A stretch of DNA of 14,205 nucleotides, from the NCBI GenBank assembly GCA_963966765.1, contig CAXAAR010000061.1:1-14205 (forward strand), in the 5' to 3' direction. This DNA comes from Aequoribacter sp003520285 (GTDB lineage: Bacteria; Pseudomonadota; Gammaproteobacteria; Pseudomonadales; Halieaceae). How positions within the stretch are numbered: the first letter of the stretch is position 1; each line of letters begins with the position of its first letter. Both the position numbers and the translations under genes were made by a program. Of the stretch, positions 1-7,445 are shown piece by piece. The notes under the pieces are model-generated. The model saw only the letters and a list, made by a program, of their open reading frames with translations, did no database searches and was not told where the DNA came from.

Positions 1-1166
1 AAACGCTCAGAGATCTTGCGATACGCCGGATCCTTAACCATCGCCATATCGGCGTCGGTCATGATGGGGTTCAGGCGAATCGATGGATCTTCCACATCAA
101 CCGGCTTATCTTCTTCTTTAATGTTGATGGGTTCCCACTGCCAGGCGCCGGCTGGGCTCTTTTTCAACTCCCAATCATAGGTGAACAGCAAGTAAAAGTA
201 GCCGTTATCCCACTTCGTCGGATTGGTGGTCCATGCACCTTCCAAACCGCTTGAGACAGTATCTCGACCAACACCTCGGGTGGTTTTATTGAGCCAACCA
301 AACCCTTGGTCTTCCAGTTCGGCGCCTTCTGGGCTCGCGTTGAGCAGATTGACGTCACCATTACCGTGGCACTTGCCCACAGTGTGACCGCCCGCGGTTA
401 ATGCCACGGTTTCCTCATCATTCATCGCCATTCGGGCAAAGGTCAAACGCACATCATGAGCGGTGAGCAAAGGATCGGGCTGCCCACCCACACCCTCTGG
501 GTTAACGTAGATCAGACCCATCTGCACAGCGGCCAGCGGGTTCTCGAGCGATTCACGCACCTCGCCCGCACCCTCGTAGCGATTAGCCGCCAACCAATCT
601 TTCTCTGAGCCCCAATAAATATCTTCTTCGGGCTGCCAGATGTCTTCGCGGCCAAACCCAAACCCCGCAGTTTTCAAACCCATTGATTCATAGGCAACAT
701 TACCCGCCAAGATAATCAGGTCAGCCCAGCTCAGCTTGTTGCCGTATTTTTTCTTGATTGGCCACAATAGGCGGCGCGCTTTATCCAGATTCACGTTATC
801 TGGCCATGAGTTTAAAGGCGCGAACCGCTGATTACCGGTTCCCGCGCCACCACGCCCATCGGCCACACGGTAAGAGCCTGCGGCATGCCAAGCCATGCGA
901 ATCATTAAGCCACCGTAGTGACCCCAATCGGCTGGCCACCAAGACTGGCTGTCAGTCATTAGCGCACGCAGGTCTTGTTTCAGCGCATCGGCGTCAATCG
1001 ACTTGACCGCTTCACGGTAGTCGAAGTCGGGATCCATTGGATTAACCTTGCGGTCGTGCTGGTGCAGGATATTCAAGTTTAAAGCCTTGGGCCACCACGC
1101 CATATTAGACTGACTTGTCTCTGTGTTTGCACCGTGCATGACGGGGCATTTTCCTTGATCTGACAT
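1..1166 (-). CDS. katG: Catalase-peroxidase KatG, N-terminal part (runs off left edge)
   Basis: Bifunctional haem enzyme that removes H2O2 by catalase and peroxidase activity, normally cytoplasmic. The window holds 388 codons from the start; the family is usually about 720-750 residues, so only the N-terminal haem-binding half is visible. Seen directly: distal-pocket RMAWHAAGSYR with Arg90, Trp93 and His94; the MGLIYVNPEG motif whose Tyr220 should belong to the Met-Tyr-Trp adduct; and the proximal haem ligand His261 in TAGGHTVGKCHG. The adduct Trp is Trp93, while the Met partner lies beyond the window edge. The ATG at 1166-1164 is chosen because AAGGAG lies 6 bases upstream. The protein starts MSDQGKCPVMHG, a common KatG beginning without a signal peptide. 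The gene stands alone on this strand, with a long non-coding region behind it and AT-rich inverted repeats just upstream. Family assignment is very secure. Confidence 0.97.
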   Translation of the reverse strand, partial: MSDQGKCPVMHGANTETSQSNMAWWPKALNLNILHQHDRKVNPMDPDFDYREAVKSIDADALKQDLRALMTDSQSWWPADWGHYGGLMIRMAWHAAGSYRVADGRGGAGTGNQRFAPLNSWPDNVNLDKARRLLWPIKKKYGNKLSWADLIILAGNVAYESMGLKTAGFGFGREDIWQPEEDIYWGSEKDWLAANRYEGAGEVRESLENPLAAVQMGLIYVNPEGVGGQPDPLLTAHDVRLTFARMAMNDEETVALTAGGHTVGKCHGNGDVNLLNASPEGAELEDQGFGWLNKTTRGVGRDTVSSGLEGAWTTNPTKWDNGYFYLLFTYDWELKKSPAGAWQWEPINIKEEDKPVDVEDPSIRLNPIMTDADMAMVKDPAYRKISER

Positions 1167-1191
1167 CTTACTCTCCTTAATTGATTGCTCG

Positions 1192-1250
1192 ATTGATAGG
1201 CTAAATCAATCATGATCATTTAAGTAATAGTATTTATCGATCGTATTGAT
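1192..1250 (-). promoter_or_regulatory. AT-rich katG upstream region with inverted repeats
   Basis: The 80 bases before katG are much more AT-rich than their surroundings. They carry ATTGAT-N7-ATCAAT (1192-1197 and 1205-1210) and further ATTGAT/ATCAAT-type words at 1181-1185 and 1245-1250. ATAG-N7-CAAT at 1196-1210 is one half-site change away from the ATAG-N7-CTAT pattern of OxyR sites. OxyR commonly controls katG, but no second half-site with correct spacing was found. A regulator site is therefore inferred, not shown. Confidence 0.3.
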
Positions 1251-1290
1251 CACATGAATGGGGTACTCCGACCATTTTTTATTTGCGCAG

Positions 1291-1309
1291 TCCAGCTATG
1301 ATAGCTGGA
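1291..1309. other. Perfect 19-bp palindrome (9-bp arms, 1-bp centre)
   Basis: TCCAGCTAT-G-ATAGCTGGA is a perfect inverted repeat with a single central base, in the gap between katG and the M13 peptidase gene. There is no T-run on either side, so it is not an intrinsic terminator. The odd-centred symmetry suits a dimeric DNA-binding protein better than an RNA hairpin. It lies about 125 bases upstream of the katG start and over 320 bases beyond the 3' end of the peptidase gene. Confidence 0.5.
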
Positions 1310-1633
1310 GAGTGAACACGGTTGATTACTCGAATCCGTCGTTAGCTGAAAACAGATGTGGTGGGTCATCAGCCGCGGGGAACAAGCCGATCTGGGGCGT
1401 TCTTGCGTGTTCGCCTTTCATCCACAAACCCAACACGATCTTTGTTATCACGATCGGATCTTTTATCGAGTCATTCACCTTCAGTGGTAATTGGCCCGAC
1501 TGGCATGTCCACTCCAGCTGAAGTGCTAGTGACTAGGCAAACACGTGTCCAGTCACTGCAGGGTATTCCAATGACAGTGGCGTCACCACCGAGTGACCGT
1601 CTCATAACACCTGCCTGAAAAATTAGACCGAGT
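1310..1633. other. Intergenic stretch with no supported gene
   Basis: Short overlapping reading frames occur on both strands, but none has a ribosome binding site or recognisable protein. No clear terminator hairpin was seen after the M13 peptidase stop. Confidence 0.6.
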
Positions 1634-3847
1634 TTACCAGATCCGGATGCGTTTTTCCGGTGGCAGGTAGAGGGCATCGTCCTCGTTTACACCGAAGGCG
1701 TCATACCATTCGTTCATATTCCGCACGACGCCATTGATCCGGTATTGCGGCGGCGAGTGTGGACCGGTCTTCAGCTGCTGACGGAGTGCCTCCTCGCGGT
1801 ACTTCGACTGCCAGATCTGCGCACAGGCGAGGAAGAAGCGCTGGTCACCGGTTAACCCATCAATGACAGGTGCTTGTTCGGATTCGCTGATCACCCCGTC
1901 GCCATCGGCATCGAGACTTAGCTGATAGGCCCTGTAGGACATCGACAGCCCGCCAAGGTCACCGATATTTTCGCCCAGCCCGAGGCGACCATTCACGCAG
2001 GTCGTACCGCCATCAAGCGGGCAATATCTGTCATATTGGGACGCTAGCGCATCTCCGAGCTGTCGGAAAGCCGCCTGATCCTCAGGTGTCCACCAGTTGC
2101 TCAGCGCGCCTGCTGCATTGAACTTGGCGCCCTGATCGTCAAAGCCGTGTCCCATCTCATGACCGATCACGCCACCGATGGCGCCGTAATTGACGGCTGG
2201 ATCGGCTGCGAGATTAAAAAATGGCGGCTGCAGGATTGCCGCTGGAAAGACAATCTCGTTAAAGCTCGGATTGTAGTAGGCGTTAACCGTCTGTGGGGTC
2301 ATGAACCATTCGGTTTTGTCGACGGTGCTGCCAAGGTCTGCGAGGTTGTCTTGCCGCGCCCATTTGCGGGTCGCCATCAAATTCTCCAGCGCGTTGCCTC
2401 CGACAATCAGCGTGTCGTAGGTCTCGAAAGTTTCCGGATAGCCGATCTTGGGATTGAAGCTATCGAGCTTTTCTCGAGCCTTCACCTTCGTTGCATCGCT
2501 CATCCAGCCGAGCTCTGCGAGATTGACGGCCATCGCCTTGCGAAGGTTGGTGACCAGGTCGTCCATCGCTGCTTTGCTCGCCGGTGGGAAATAACGTTCT
2601 ACAAAGACCTTGCCAATGGCTTCCCCCATCACGCCTTCAGTTGAGGAGACTGCGCGCTTCCAGCGTTCGCGCTGGTCAGGTTGACCACGCAGGACAGTGC
2701 CGTAGAAGGCAAAGACCTCATCATCGATTTCCTTGGGGAGAACGCTGGCGTGATCGATCAGGAAATGGGCCTTAAGATAGGCTTTCCAAGTCTCGAGCGG
2801 TGTGTTAGCGGCAAGTCTCATCATGGCTGGGAAACCGCCGCCCAGTTTTTTTGCATCCGCTTCGGTCAGGCCCGCCTCGCTGAGCTCATCAGCGGTGGGC
2901 GGTATCTGGGCAACAAGGAAATATTCTTCACCACCGACACCGAGTGTATTGAGCACTGCGGCCGATGGGAAGGGCTCTGAGAGCGCATGGAATTCTTCCT
3001 GGCTCAGCTTGTTATAGGTGATTTCCGGGTTGCGCGAGAGGGTACGATCCCAATGCGTTTTGGCCATTTCGGTCTCGAATGTCATTACTTCAGACGCTGT
3101 GGTAGCTGGATCGTCATAGTCTAACTGTGCAAGCATCCGGGTCAGCAACTTGACATATTGCACTCTCAGCTCGACCGACTTTTCGTCATCGTTTAAGTAA
3201 TAGTCTCGGTCGGGTAGCCCGAGGCCGCTCAATCCCATCTGGAAAATATAGGTCTCCGGATCCTTGCGATCGACAAAGACATAGCCGCTGATCGGAGACG
3301 AAAAGCCGATCGTCGCAATTACCTTCGCGAGATCTTCCAGACCGGCGATCGCGTCGATCTGATCTAAATAGGGCTGGGCCGGGGTGAGGCCCGCTGCATT
3401 AATTGTGTCGATGTCGAGAAAGGCATTGTAAAAGGTAGCGATCTTGCCTTCAGGTGTGTCTCGGTCCGGCTCTGCTTCGGCAAGATCTTCAATGATCAGG
3501 CGCACGCGCTGTTCAGATTTCTCGCCCAGCAGGTCAAAAGCACCGTACCGCGAACGATCGGCGGGGATCTCGAATGTCTCGATCCACTTTCCATTGACAA
3601 ACTGATTGAAATCGTCGCCGGGCTTTATACCGCGATGTCCGTTGGTGAGGTTGACGCCCCAATGACCCCAGGTGTCGGGCGCGGAAAGCTCAAGCCCTTC
3701 AGCTGTAAGATATTTTTCAGGGCCTTGGGGCTGCGCGGGGGTGGCAGTTTCATTGCCGCCAAGGCTAGCTGAAAGCGTTTCAGCGAGCGCTGTTGAACAC
3801 GCCGTATTCAGCGCCATTACCGCGGCGCCAAGGAATAGTCTATTCAT
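1634..3847 (-). CDS. Exported M13-family zinc metallopeptidase (neprilysin/PepO-like) with EF-hand loop
   Basis: Zinc endopeptidase expected to cut oligopeptides in the periplasm. The 737-residue length fits bacterial M13 enzymes. Start at 3847, not the longer frame opening at 3922: AGAGGA lies 7 bases upstream, and the protein then begins with a signal peptide (MNRLFLGAAVMALNTACSTALA, likely cut after ALA). A Cys lies in the hydrophobic stretch, but its -3 residue is Asn, so a lipoprotein is less likely. Catalytic HEMGH has ligands His563 and His567 with Glu564 as base. The third zinc ligand Glu626 in GENIGDLGG lies 59 residues after His567, as in neprilysin, with Asp630 following. The NAYY substrate-binding motif precedes HEMGH, and the protein ends in RIRIW, the usual M13 tail. 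Residues 646-657 form a canonical EF-hand calcium loop. The gene appears to be a single transcription unit. Confidence 0.95.
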   Translation of the reverse strand: MNRLFLGAAVMALNTACSTALAETLSASLGGNETATPAQPQGPEKYLTAEGLELSAPDTWGHWGVNLTNGHRGIKPGDDFNQFVNGKWIETFEIPADRSRYGAFDLLGEKSEQRVRLIIEDLAEAEPDRDTPEGKIATFYNAFLDIDTINAAGLTPAQPYLDQIDAIAGLEDLAKVIATIGFSSPISGYVFVDRKDPETYIFQMGLSGLGLPDRDYYLNDDEKSVELRVQYVKLLTRMLAQLDYDDPATTASEVMTFETEMAKTHWDRTLSRNPEITYNKLSQEEFHALSEPFPSAAVLNTLGVGGEEYFLVAQIPPTADELSEAGLTEADAKKLGGGFPAMMRLAANTPLETWKAYLKAHFLIDHASVLPKEIDDEVFAFYGTVLRGQPDQRERWKRAVSSTEGVMGEAIGKVFVERYFPPASKAAMDDLVTNLRKAMAVNLAELGWMSDATKVKAREKLDSFNPKIGYPETFETYDTLIVGGNALENLMATRKWARQDNLADLGSTVDKTEWFMTPQTVNAYYNPSFNEIVFPAAILQPPFFNLAADPAVNYGAIGGVIGHEMGHGFDDQGAKFNAAGALSNWWTPEDQAAFRQLGDALASQYDRYCPLDGGTTCVNGRLGLGENIGDLGGLSMSYRAYQLSLDADGDGVISESEQAPVIDGLTGDQRFFLACAQIWQSKYREEALRQQLKTGPHSPPQYRINGVVRNMNEWYDAFGVNEDDALYLPPEKRIRIW
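1877..1912 (-). other. EF-hand-type calcium loop inside the M13 peptidase
   Basis: The twelve codons read DADGDGVISESE, matching DxDxDGxxxxxE at every ligand position: Asp 1, 3 and 5, Gly 6 and Glu 12. It sits between the zinc ligand Glu626 and the conserved APVIDG/TGDQRFF segment, where M13 enzymes normally have only a short loop. Confidence 0.75.
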
Positions 3848-4309
3848 TTTTCGGTCCTCTTGTAGTTTGTCAGAAAAGTCGATAAGCCAGATGGTCACTT
3901 CGTCAACCGTTCGGGGGTTCAAAAAAATGACTGGCGCTATTCAGCAGGCTGCGGAACGCCGCATCCACCCTTGTTATTGTCTGTACCCAATAGGGCTTCT
4001 CCATTTAGGGTCACTTGACCAATATATCACTTGCCGCTCTGCCTTGCGGCCACAGATCTATCGGCAGTGATATCCGATCTTGAAGCTGATAGTACACATT
4101 AGGCTGGCTCAGATCCCCCGCACATAAAAACGCGCCAAAATGTGACTAATATACGACGAACAGAAAACGATGATAAAACAACAAAAACGCTAAGATGACC
4201 AACCCAAGCAGCAAGCTATCGGAATGGTATCTAAAGGCTCAAAAGCCATTGCGAAAATAGTCACCCTTCTCACCGAATAACCACCGAAATACCTGCACAC
4301 AACTTGACT
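3848..4309. other. Long intergenic region upstream of the M13 gene
   Basis: No gene with a ribosome binding site or recognisable product was found here on either strand. It contains the imperfect palindrome at 4024-4073 and an A-rich tract around 4125-4195. The M13 peptidase promoter should lie near 3850-3950 on the minus strand, but no convincing -35/-10 pair could be picked. Confidence 0.5.
4024..4073. repeat. Imperfect long palindrome, 12-bp arms with one bulge
   Basis: ATATCAC-T-TGCCG at 4024-4036 pairs with CGGCAGTGATAT at 4062-4073; the only defect is one extra T. The 25-base interior contains a small GCC-TTGC-GGC hairpin. There is no following T-run on either strand, so an intrinsic terminator is unlikely. 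It could be a small inverted-repeat element or a structured RNA segment. Confidence 0.5.
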
Positions 4310-4437
4310 GCACTCGTTTAGTGCGGGTCTGGGGCGAGAAAGCTTATTAAAAGCGCTCGCCCCAGACGCCAAACCGCGAGGTAAGACAATCGTAAAGGCC
4401 CTGTGCCAGACCGGCGAAAGGGCCAGAGCACAGGCCT
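4310..4437. other. Cluster of three stem-loops (possible structured RNA or decayed element)
   Basis: Three hairpins stand in series. GCACT-CGTTT-AGTGC is at 4310-4324. GTCTGGGGCGAG (4327-4338) pairs perfectly over 12 bp with CTCGCCCCAGAC (4356-4367), and GCTT/AAGC makes a nested inner stem. AGGCC-C-TGTGC (4396-4406) pairs with GCACAGGCCT (4428-4437) with one bulged C. None has a T-run, so they do not look like terminators. I do not recognise the fold: it did not match what I recall of 6S RNA, tmRNA, SRP RNA, RNase P or cobalamin riboswitches. The strand of any transcript is unknown. The open frame that crosses it on the minus strand has no ribosome binding site and no protein-like pattern. 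Confidence 0.4.
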
Positions 4438-4570
4438 GACTACCCGAAAAGCAGGCAGGCTGCAGCAACCCCGCTATTTTGGATGCTCTTCATTAGTTTA
4501 GGCCCTGATATAGGTTCAGGTTCGAGCGGGCACTAGATGATGAGCAATGTCTTGATATCGTTTTGCGCTG

Positions 4571-4588
4571 TTGTCATAAAAGGGTCAT
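4571..4588 (+). promoter_or_regulatory. Pho box (PhoB operator)
   Basis: TTGTCAT-AAAA-GGGTCAT gives two heptamers with an 11-bp period separated by an A-rich tetramer. This is the layout of a PhoB binding site (repeats close to CTGTCAT). It ends about 70 bases before the first gene of the operon on the same strand, and the following genes encode lipid-remodelling enzymes known from other bacteria to be phosphate-starvation functions. The -10 box was not resolved with certainty. Confidence 0.75.
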
Positions 4589-4657
4589 CACACGGTCGTT
4601 TTTTTGCAATCTGACAACACAATACTGAGCCTATTCATTAGGGTGGAGACGCAAATA

Positions 4658-4861
4658 ATGAACGGTTCTGAATTAGATCGACGCCACGAAAAACAGATCC
4701 TGCGAGAGCAGCTCAATCGAGAAATCAGCGAATTTTTGGAGCGTGGCGGGCGGATCGACTTTTTAGAGTCGCATTTCAGACCAACTGCAAAAGACAAAGT
4801 CGCTCACGAGAGCTCATGGCTCGGTGATGACGCGGGTGTCTACTTTCAAGACGCGCCTTAA
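4658..4861 (+). CDS. Small hypothetical protein, first gene of the Pho-box operon
   Basis: A 67-residue charged, soluble protein with no signal peptide or membrane segment. The ATG at 4658 is chosen over the upstream TTG at 4604 because GGAG lies 9 bases before it. Residues about 8-32 form a likely amphipathic helix ending in EFLERGGRIDFLE. An FLxRGG(K/R) pattern of this type occurs in several short bacterial proteins, including the Pseudomonas RNA-polymerase-binding regulator SutA, but the rest does not resemble SutA. I do not recognise a family with confidence. The stop is 5 bases before the olsF-like start, so it is almost certainly co-transcribed with it and possibly translationally coupled, since olsF has a weak ribosome binding site of its own. 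A regulatory role is only a guess. Confidence 0.75.
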   Translation: MNGSELDRRHEKQILREQLNREISEFLERGGRIDFLESHFRPTAKDKVAHESSWLGDDAGVYFQDAP

Positions 4862-4866
4862 GCGCT

Positions 4867-6585
4867 ATGTTGAATGTCAAAGCAGCACTCGAAGACCGAT
4901 TTCCTGATTTTTTCGAGAAGCATACAAAAATTGGCCCGATTCTTCTGAAGTTTCTGGGATTTCTTTTTCATGAAGCGCGTATTCAACAGTTTGAGCGCGA
5001 ATACCCGTATGCTAGGGGTCTAGAGTTCGTCGAAAAAGTTCTCCTCTTTTTTGATTTTTCACTCAGAACACGTGATCGGGAACGAGCTCGCATACCGTCA
5101 GAAGGCGCAGTAGTCATTGTAGCGAATCATCCAATCGGGTCGCTTGATGGGCTGGCATTACTCAATCTTGTGGCAAGTATCAGACCCGACGTTAAGGTTT
5201 TGGCGAATGATCTGTTGCTGGCGATCGAGCCATTACGACCGGTCTTATTGCCCGTGAATAATATGGACGGTAAGACGCCGAAGTCGAATCTAGAGACAAT
5301 TAAAGCGCATTTGGAGAGCGATGGTGCGGCCATTATTTTCCCCGCTGGTGAGGTGTCTCGGTTTGGACCTCAGGGGGTTCGAGATGGGGCCTGGCACCCG
5401 GGCTTTCTGAAGATCGCAAGATCTGCCAAGGCGCCAATTCTTCCTATCTATGTTGCCGCTAGGAACTCGGTTTTCTTCTACAGCTTATCGTTTTTAGCCA
5501 AGCCGCTTTCGACGGTTTGGTTGGTCAGAGAGATGTTCAAGCAGTGCCACCGCACGGTTGATGCGCGCATTGGCCATCTGATTCCGATCGAGCATTACGA
5601 CCGCGATGAGTCGCGCAAGGTCACCGCGCAGAAGTTCAAGCGTCATGTGTATGGTTTGGCCCGCAACAGTAAACCTTTATTTCAGGGCGAGGAAACCGTG
5701 GCTCCGGCCGAGAATAGGCTGCTTCTGTCACGTGAGATTGCGGACTGTGAACTCTTGGGGAGTACTCCGCGCGGTCGAGAAATAAGATTGTACAGAGCGC
5801 GAGCGGGCGATTGTATTCTGCGGGAGTTGGGTCGGCTGCGAGAGCTGAGTTTCCGTGCAATCGGCGAGGGTAGTGGGTCTCCAAGAGACATCGATCGGTA
5901 CGATTATCACTACGATCACCTCTTGCTCTGGCATCCGCTTGACAAACAAATAGTGGGCGCCTATCGACTCGCAGACGTGCGAACTGTGCTGCGCAACCAC
6001 GGGCTTGATGGGCTGTATACCTCATCGTTGTTCGACTTACACAAGGTGCCCTCGAAGTCGCTGGAGCGCAGTTTGGAGTTGGGTCGGAGTTTTGTGCAAT
6101 ACCGTTATCGCGATCGCCACTCGCTCGATGAGCTTTGGTCGGGTCTTGGCGCGTACATTTCGCAGCGTCCCGCTTTGCGTTATTTGTTTGGTCCGGTATC
6201 TATGAGTCGCGACCTAGGCGAGCGTTCGCTAGAAACGGTGAGGGATTTCTATCACTTCTATTTTCCTGCGCTGTGGCCAGAGGTCATCGCGACCACACCG
6301 TTCGTGTCAACGAACGATCGCAGCCTAACGGCTCGTCAGGCCTACACAGGCGATTATGCTCAGGATTTTAAGGTCTTGCGTCAGGAGCTTAAGGCAGCGG
6401 GGCAGAGTTTGCCTCCCCTTTATAAATACTACACCGAGGTTGCCAAAGAGGGCGGTGTTGGTTTCAGTGATTTCAATATCGACCCGAACTTCAAGGGCTG
6501 CATCGATGGGTTCATCGTTGTTAACCTTAAGCTTCTTAAGCAGAGCCGAAAAAAACGCTACCTTCACAAGGCGGAGTCTAAGTGA
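4867..6585 (+). CDS. olsF: OlsF-like bifunctional ornithine lipid synthase (acyltransferase plus GNAT-type N-acyltransferase)
   Basis: Predicted to build phosphorus-free acylated amino-acid lipids: the C-terminal half would N-acylate ornithine with a 3-hydroxy fatty acid, and the N-terminal half would add the second acyl chain. Residues 1-260 show a PlsC/LPLAT-type acyltransferase with NHPIGSLDG (His88, Asp94) and FPAGEVSR (158-165). The His-Asp spacing is one residue longer than classic HX4D, as in hemolysin-like acyltransferases. Residues about 285-560 show the OlsB/hemolysin-like GNAT fold, with LELGRSFV (404-410) and LRYLFGPVSMS. The length of 572 and this domain order match OlsF. It sits between the small gene (5-base gap) and plcP (4-base overlap), behind a Pho box, consistent with phosphate-starvation induction. 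Alternatively it could acylate another amino acid or a polyamine. Confidence 0.85.
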   Translation: MLNVKAALEDRFPDFFEKHTKIGPILLKFLGFLFHEARIQQFEREYPYARGLEFVEKVLLFFDFSLRTRDRERARIPSEGAVVIVANHPIGSLDGLALLNLVASIRPDVKVLANDLLLAIEPLRPVLLPVNNMDGKTPKSNLETIKAHLESDGAAIIFPAGEVSRFGPQGVRDGAWHPGFLKIARSAKAPILPIYVAARNSVFFYSLSFLAKPLSTVWLVREMFKQCHRTVDARIGHLIPIEHYDRDESRKVTAQKFKRHVYGLARNSKPLFQGEETVAPAENRLLLSREIADCELLGSTPRGREIRLYRARAGDCILRELGRLRELSFRAIGEGSGSPRDIDRYDYHYDHLLLWHPLDKQIVGAYRLADVRTVLRNHGLDGLYTSSLFDLHKVPSKSLERSLELGRSFVQYRYRDRHSLDELWSGLGAYISQRPALRYLFGPVSMSRDLGERSLETVRDFYHFYFPALWPEVIATTPFVSTNDRSLTARQAYTGDYAQDFKVLRQELKAAGQSLPPLYKYYTEVAKEGGVGFSDFNIDPNFKGCIDGFIVVNLKLLKQSRKKRYLHKAESK

Positions 6586-7334
6586 CTAAAAGTCAGAACT
6601 ACTATAAGACCGTTTTTATTTCCGACGTGCATTTAGGCAGCAAACATTGCAAAGCAGAAGCTTTGCTCAGTTTTTTAAAGAATATGCGCTGCGAGCAACT
6701 CTTTCTGGTAGGTGACATTGTTGATGTGTGGGCGATGCAAAAGCGGGTGCACTGGCCCCAAGCCCACAATAATGTGCTGCGAAAGTTTTTGTCGCTCGCC
6801 AGAAAGGGCACTCGAGTTACCTACATCCCCGGGAATCACGACGCCAATTTTCGCGAGTTTTGTGGTTCAGAGTTCGGCCTGATCGATATTCAAAGACGCA
6901 TTGATTTCGAGACAGAAGCGGGACAGCGAATGCTCGTGATCCACGGAGATGAACTAGATTTTGCGGTGCGATACTCACGATTGAATCGCTGGGTCGGCGA
7001 TCTTGCCTATGATTCTTTGATGGCACTTAATGAGTGGATCATTGGTATCCGCGCCAGATTTGGCCTGCCGTACTGGTCTTTGGCAAAGTGGATAAAATCC
7101 AGTGTGTCGCAAGCCGAAATGGTGATTAAACGCTATGAAGAGGCGGGTGCGGACTTGGCTCGCCGGCAGGGCTATGACGGTATTATTTGCGGTCACCTGC
7201 ATTTCCCATCTGTTTTGAATATCGATGGCATTGTCTACTGCAACGATGGCGATTGGGTCGAGAACTGTACGGCTTTGGTGCAGGATTTCGATGGCAATCT
7301 GAGCCTTGTTGCTCATCGGTTCGATCACGATTAG
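6582..7334 (+). CDS. plcP: PlcP-like metallophosphoesterase (LpxH-fold phospholipase C)
   Basis: A 250-residue calcineurin-type phosphoesterase. Metal and catalytic motifs in order: SDVHLG (Asp15, His17), GDIVD (44-48), GNHD (84-87), HGDELD (121-126) and GHLH (204-207). Such proteins are often annotated as UDP-2,3-diacylglucosamine diphosphatase. The HWPQAHNNV, LPYWSL and YCNDGDWVE segments and the setting fit PlcP, the phospholipase C that rhizobia and marine bacteria use to remove phospholipid head groups when phosphate is short. The GTG start overlaps the olsF stop (GTGA), indicating coupling; it follows the same Pho box. A hairpin follows the stop. The 3' part of this gene occurs again at 10275 and 11807. 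A true LpxH role is less likely but cannot be excluded. Confidence 0.85.
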   Translation: MTKSQNYYKTVFISDVHLGSKHCKAEALLSFLKNMRCEQLFLVGDIVDVWAMQKRVHWPQAHNNVLRKFLSLARKGTRVTYIPGNHDANFREFCGSEFGLIDIQRRIDFETEAGQRMLVIHGDELDFAVRYSRLNRWVGDLAYDSLMALNEWIIGIRARFGLPYWSLAKWIKSSVSQAEMVIKRYEEAGADLARRQGYDGIICGHLHFPSVLNIDGIVYCNDGDWVENCTALVQDFDGNLSLVAHRFDHD

Positions 7335-7349
7335 CCCAATCGTTGGGCT
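7333..7349 (+). terminator. Stem-loop overlapping the plcP stop codon
   Basis: AGCCCAA-TCG-TTGGGCT (7-bp arms) begins inside the stop codon. No T-run follows directly (the next is at 7371-7375), so it is a weak intrinsic terminator or an mRNA 3'-end stabiliser. It is kept unchanged in both downstream partial copies. Confidence 0.45.
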
Positions 7350-7445
7350 GGTTGAGTGATGAATATCTGGTTTTTCAGGGGTTCCATCAATACGCGAAAA
7401 CAGTCAAGCTACCGGTCTTAATGTTAGCCGGTTGCCAGCATAGTG

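Noticed and set aside
1190..1260. A definite OxyR site for katG
   Set aside because: Only one imperfect half-site is visible; the second half at the required spacing is missing.
2147..2980. Plus-strand frames opposite the M13 peptidase gene
   Set aside because: They are antisense shadows of a gene with complete zinc-site motifs.
3848..3922. Longer N-terminus of the M13 peptidase from 3922
   Set aside because: The extra 25 residues would bury the signal peptide, and the ribosome binding site belongs to the ATG at 3847.
4190..4468. 92-residue minus-strand frame
   Set aside because: It spans the stem-loop cluster, has no ribosome binding site and is rich in residues expected from random GC-rich sequence.
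7333..7349. Hairpin after plcP as an integron attC site
   Set aside because: Its GTTGGGC half fits a core site, but the partner lacks the required AAC end and the whole is far shorter than any attC; no integron integrase is present.
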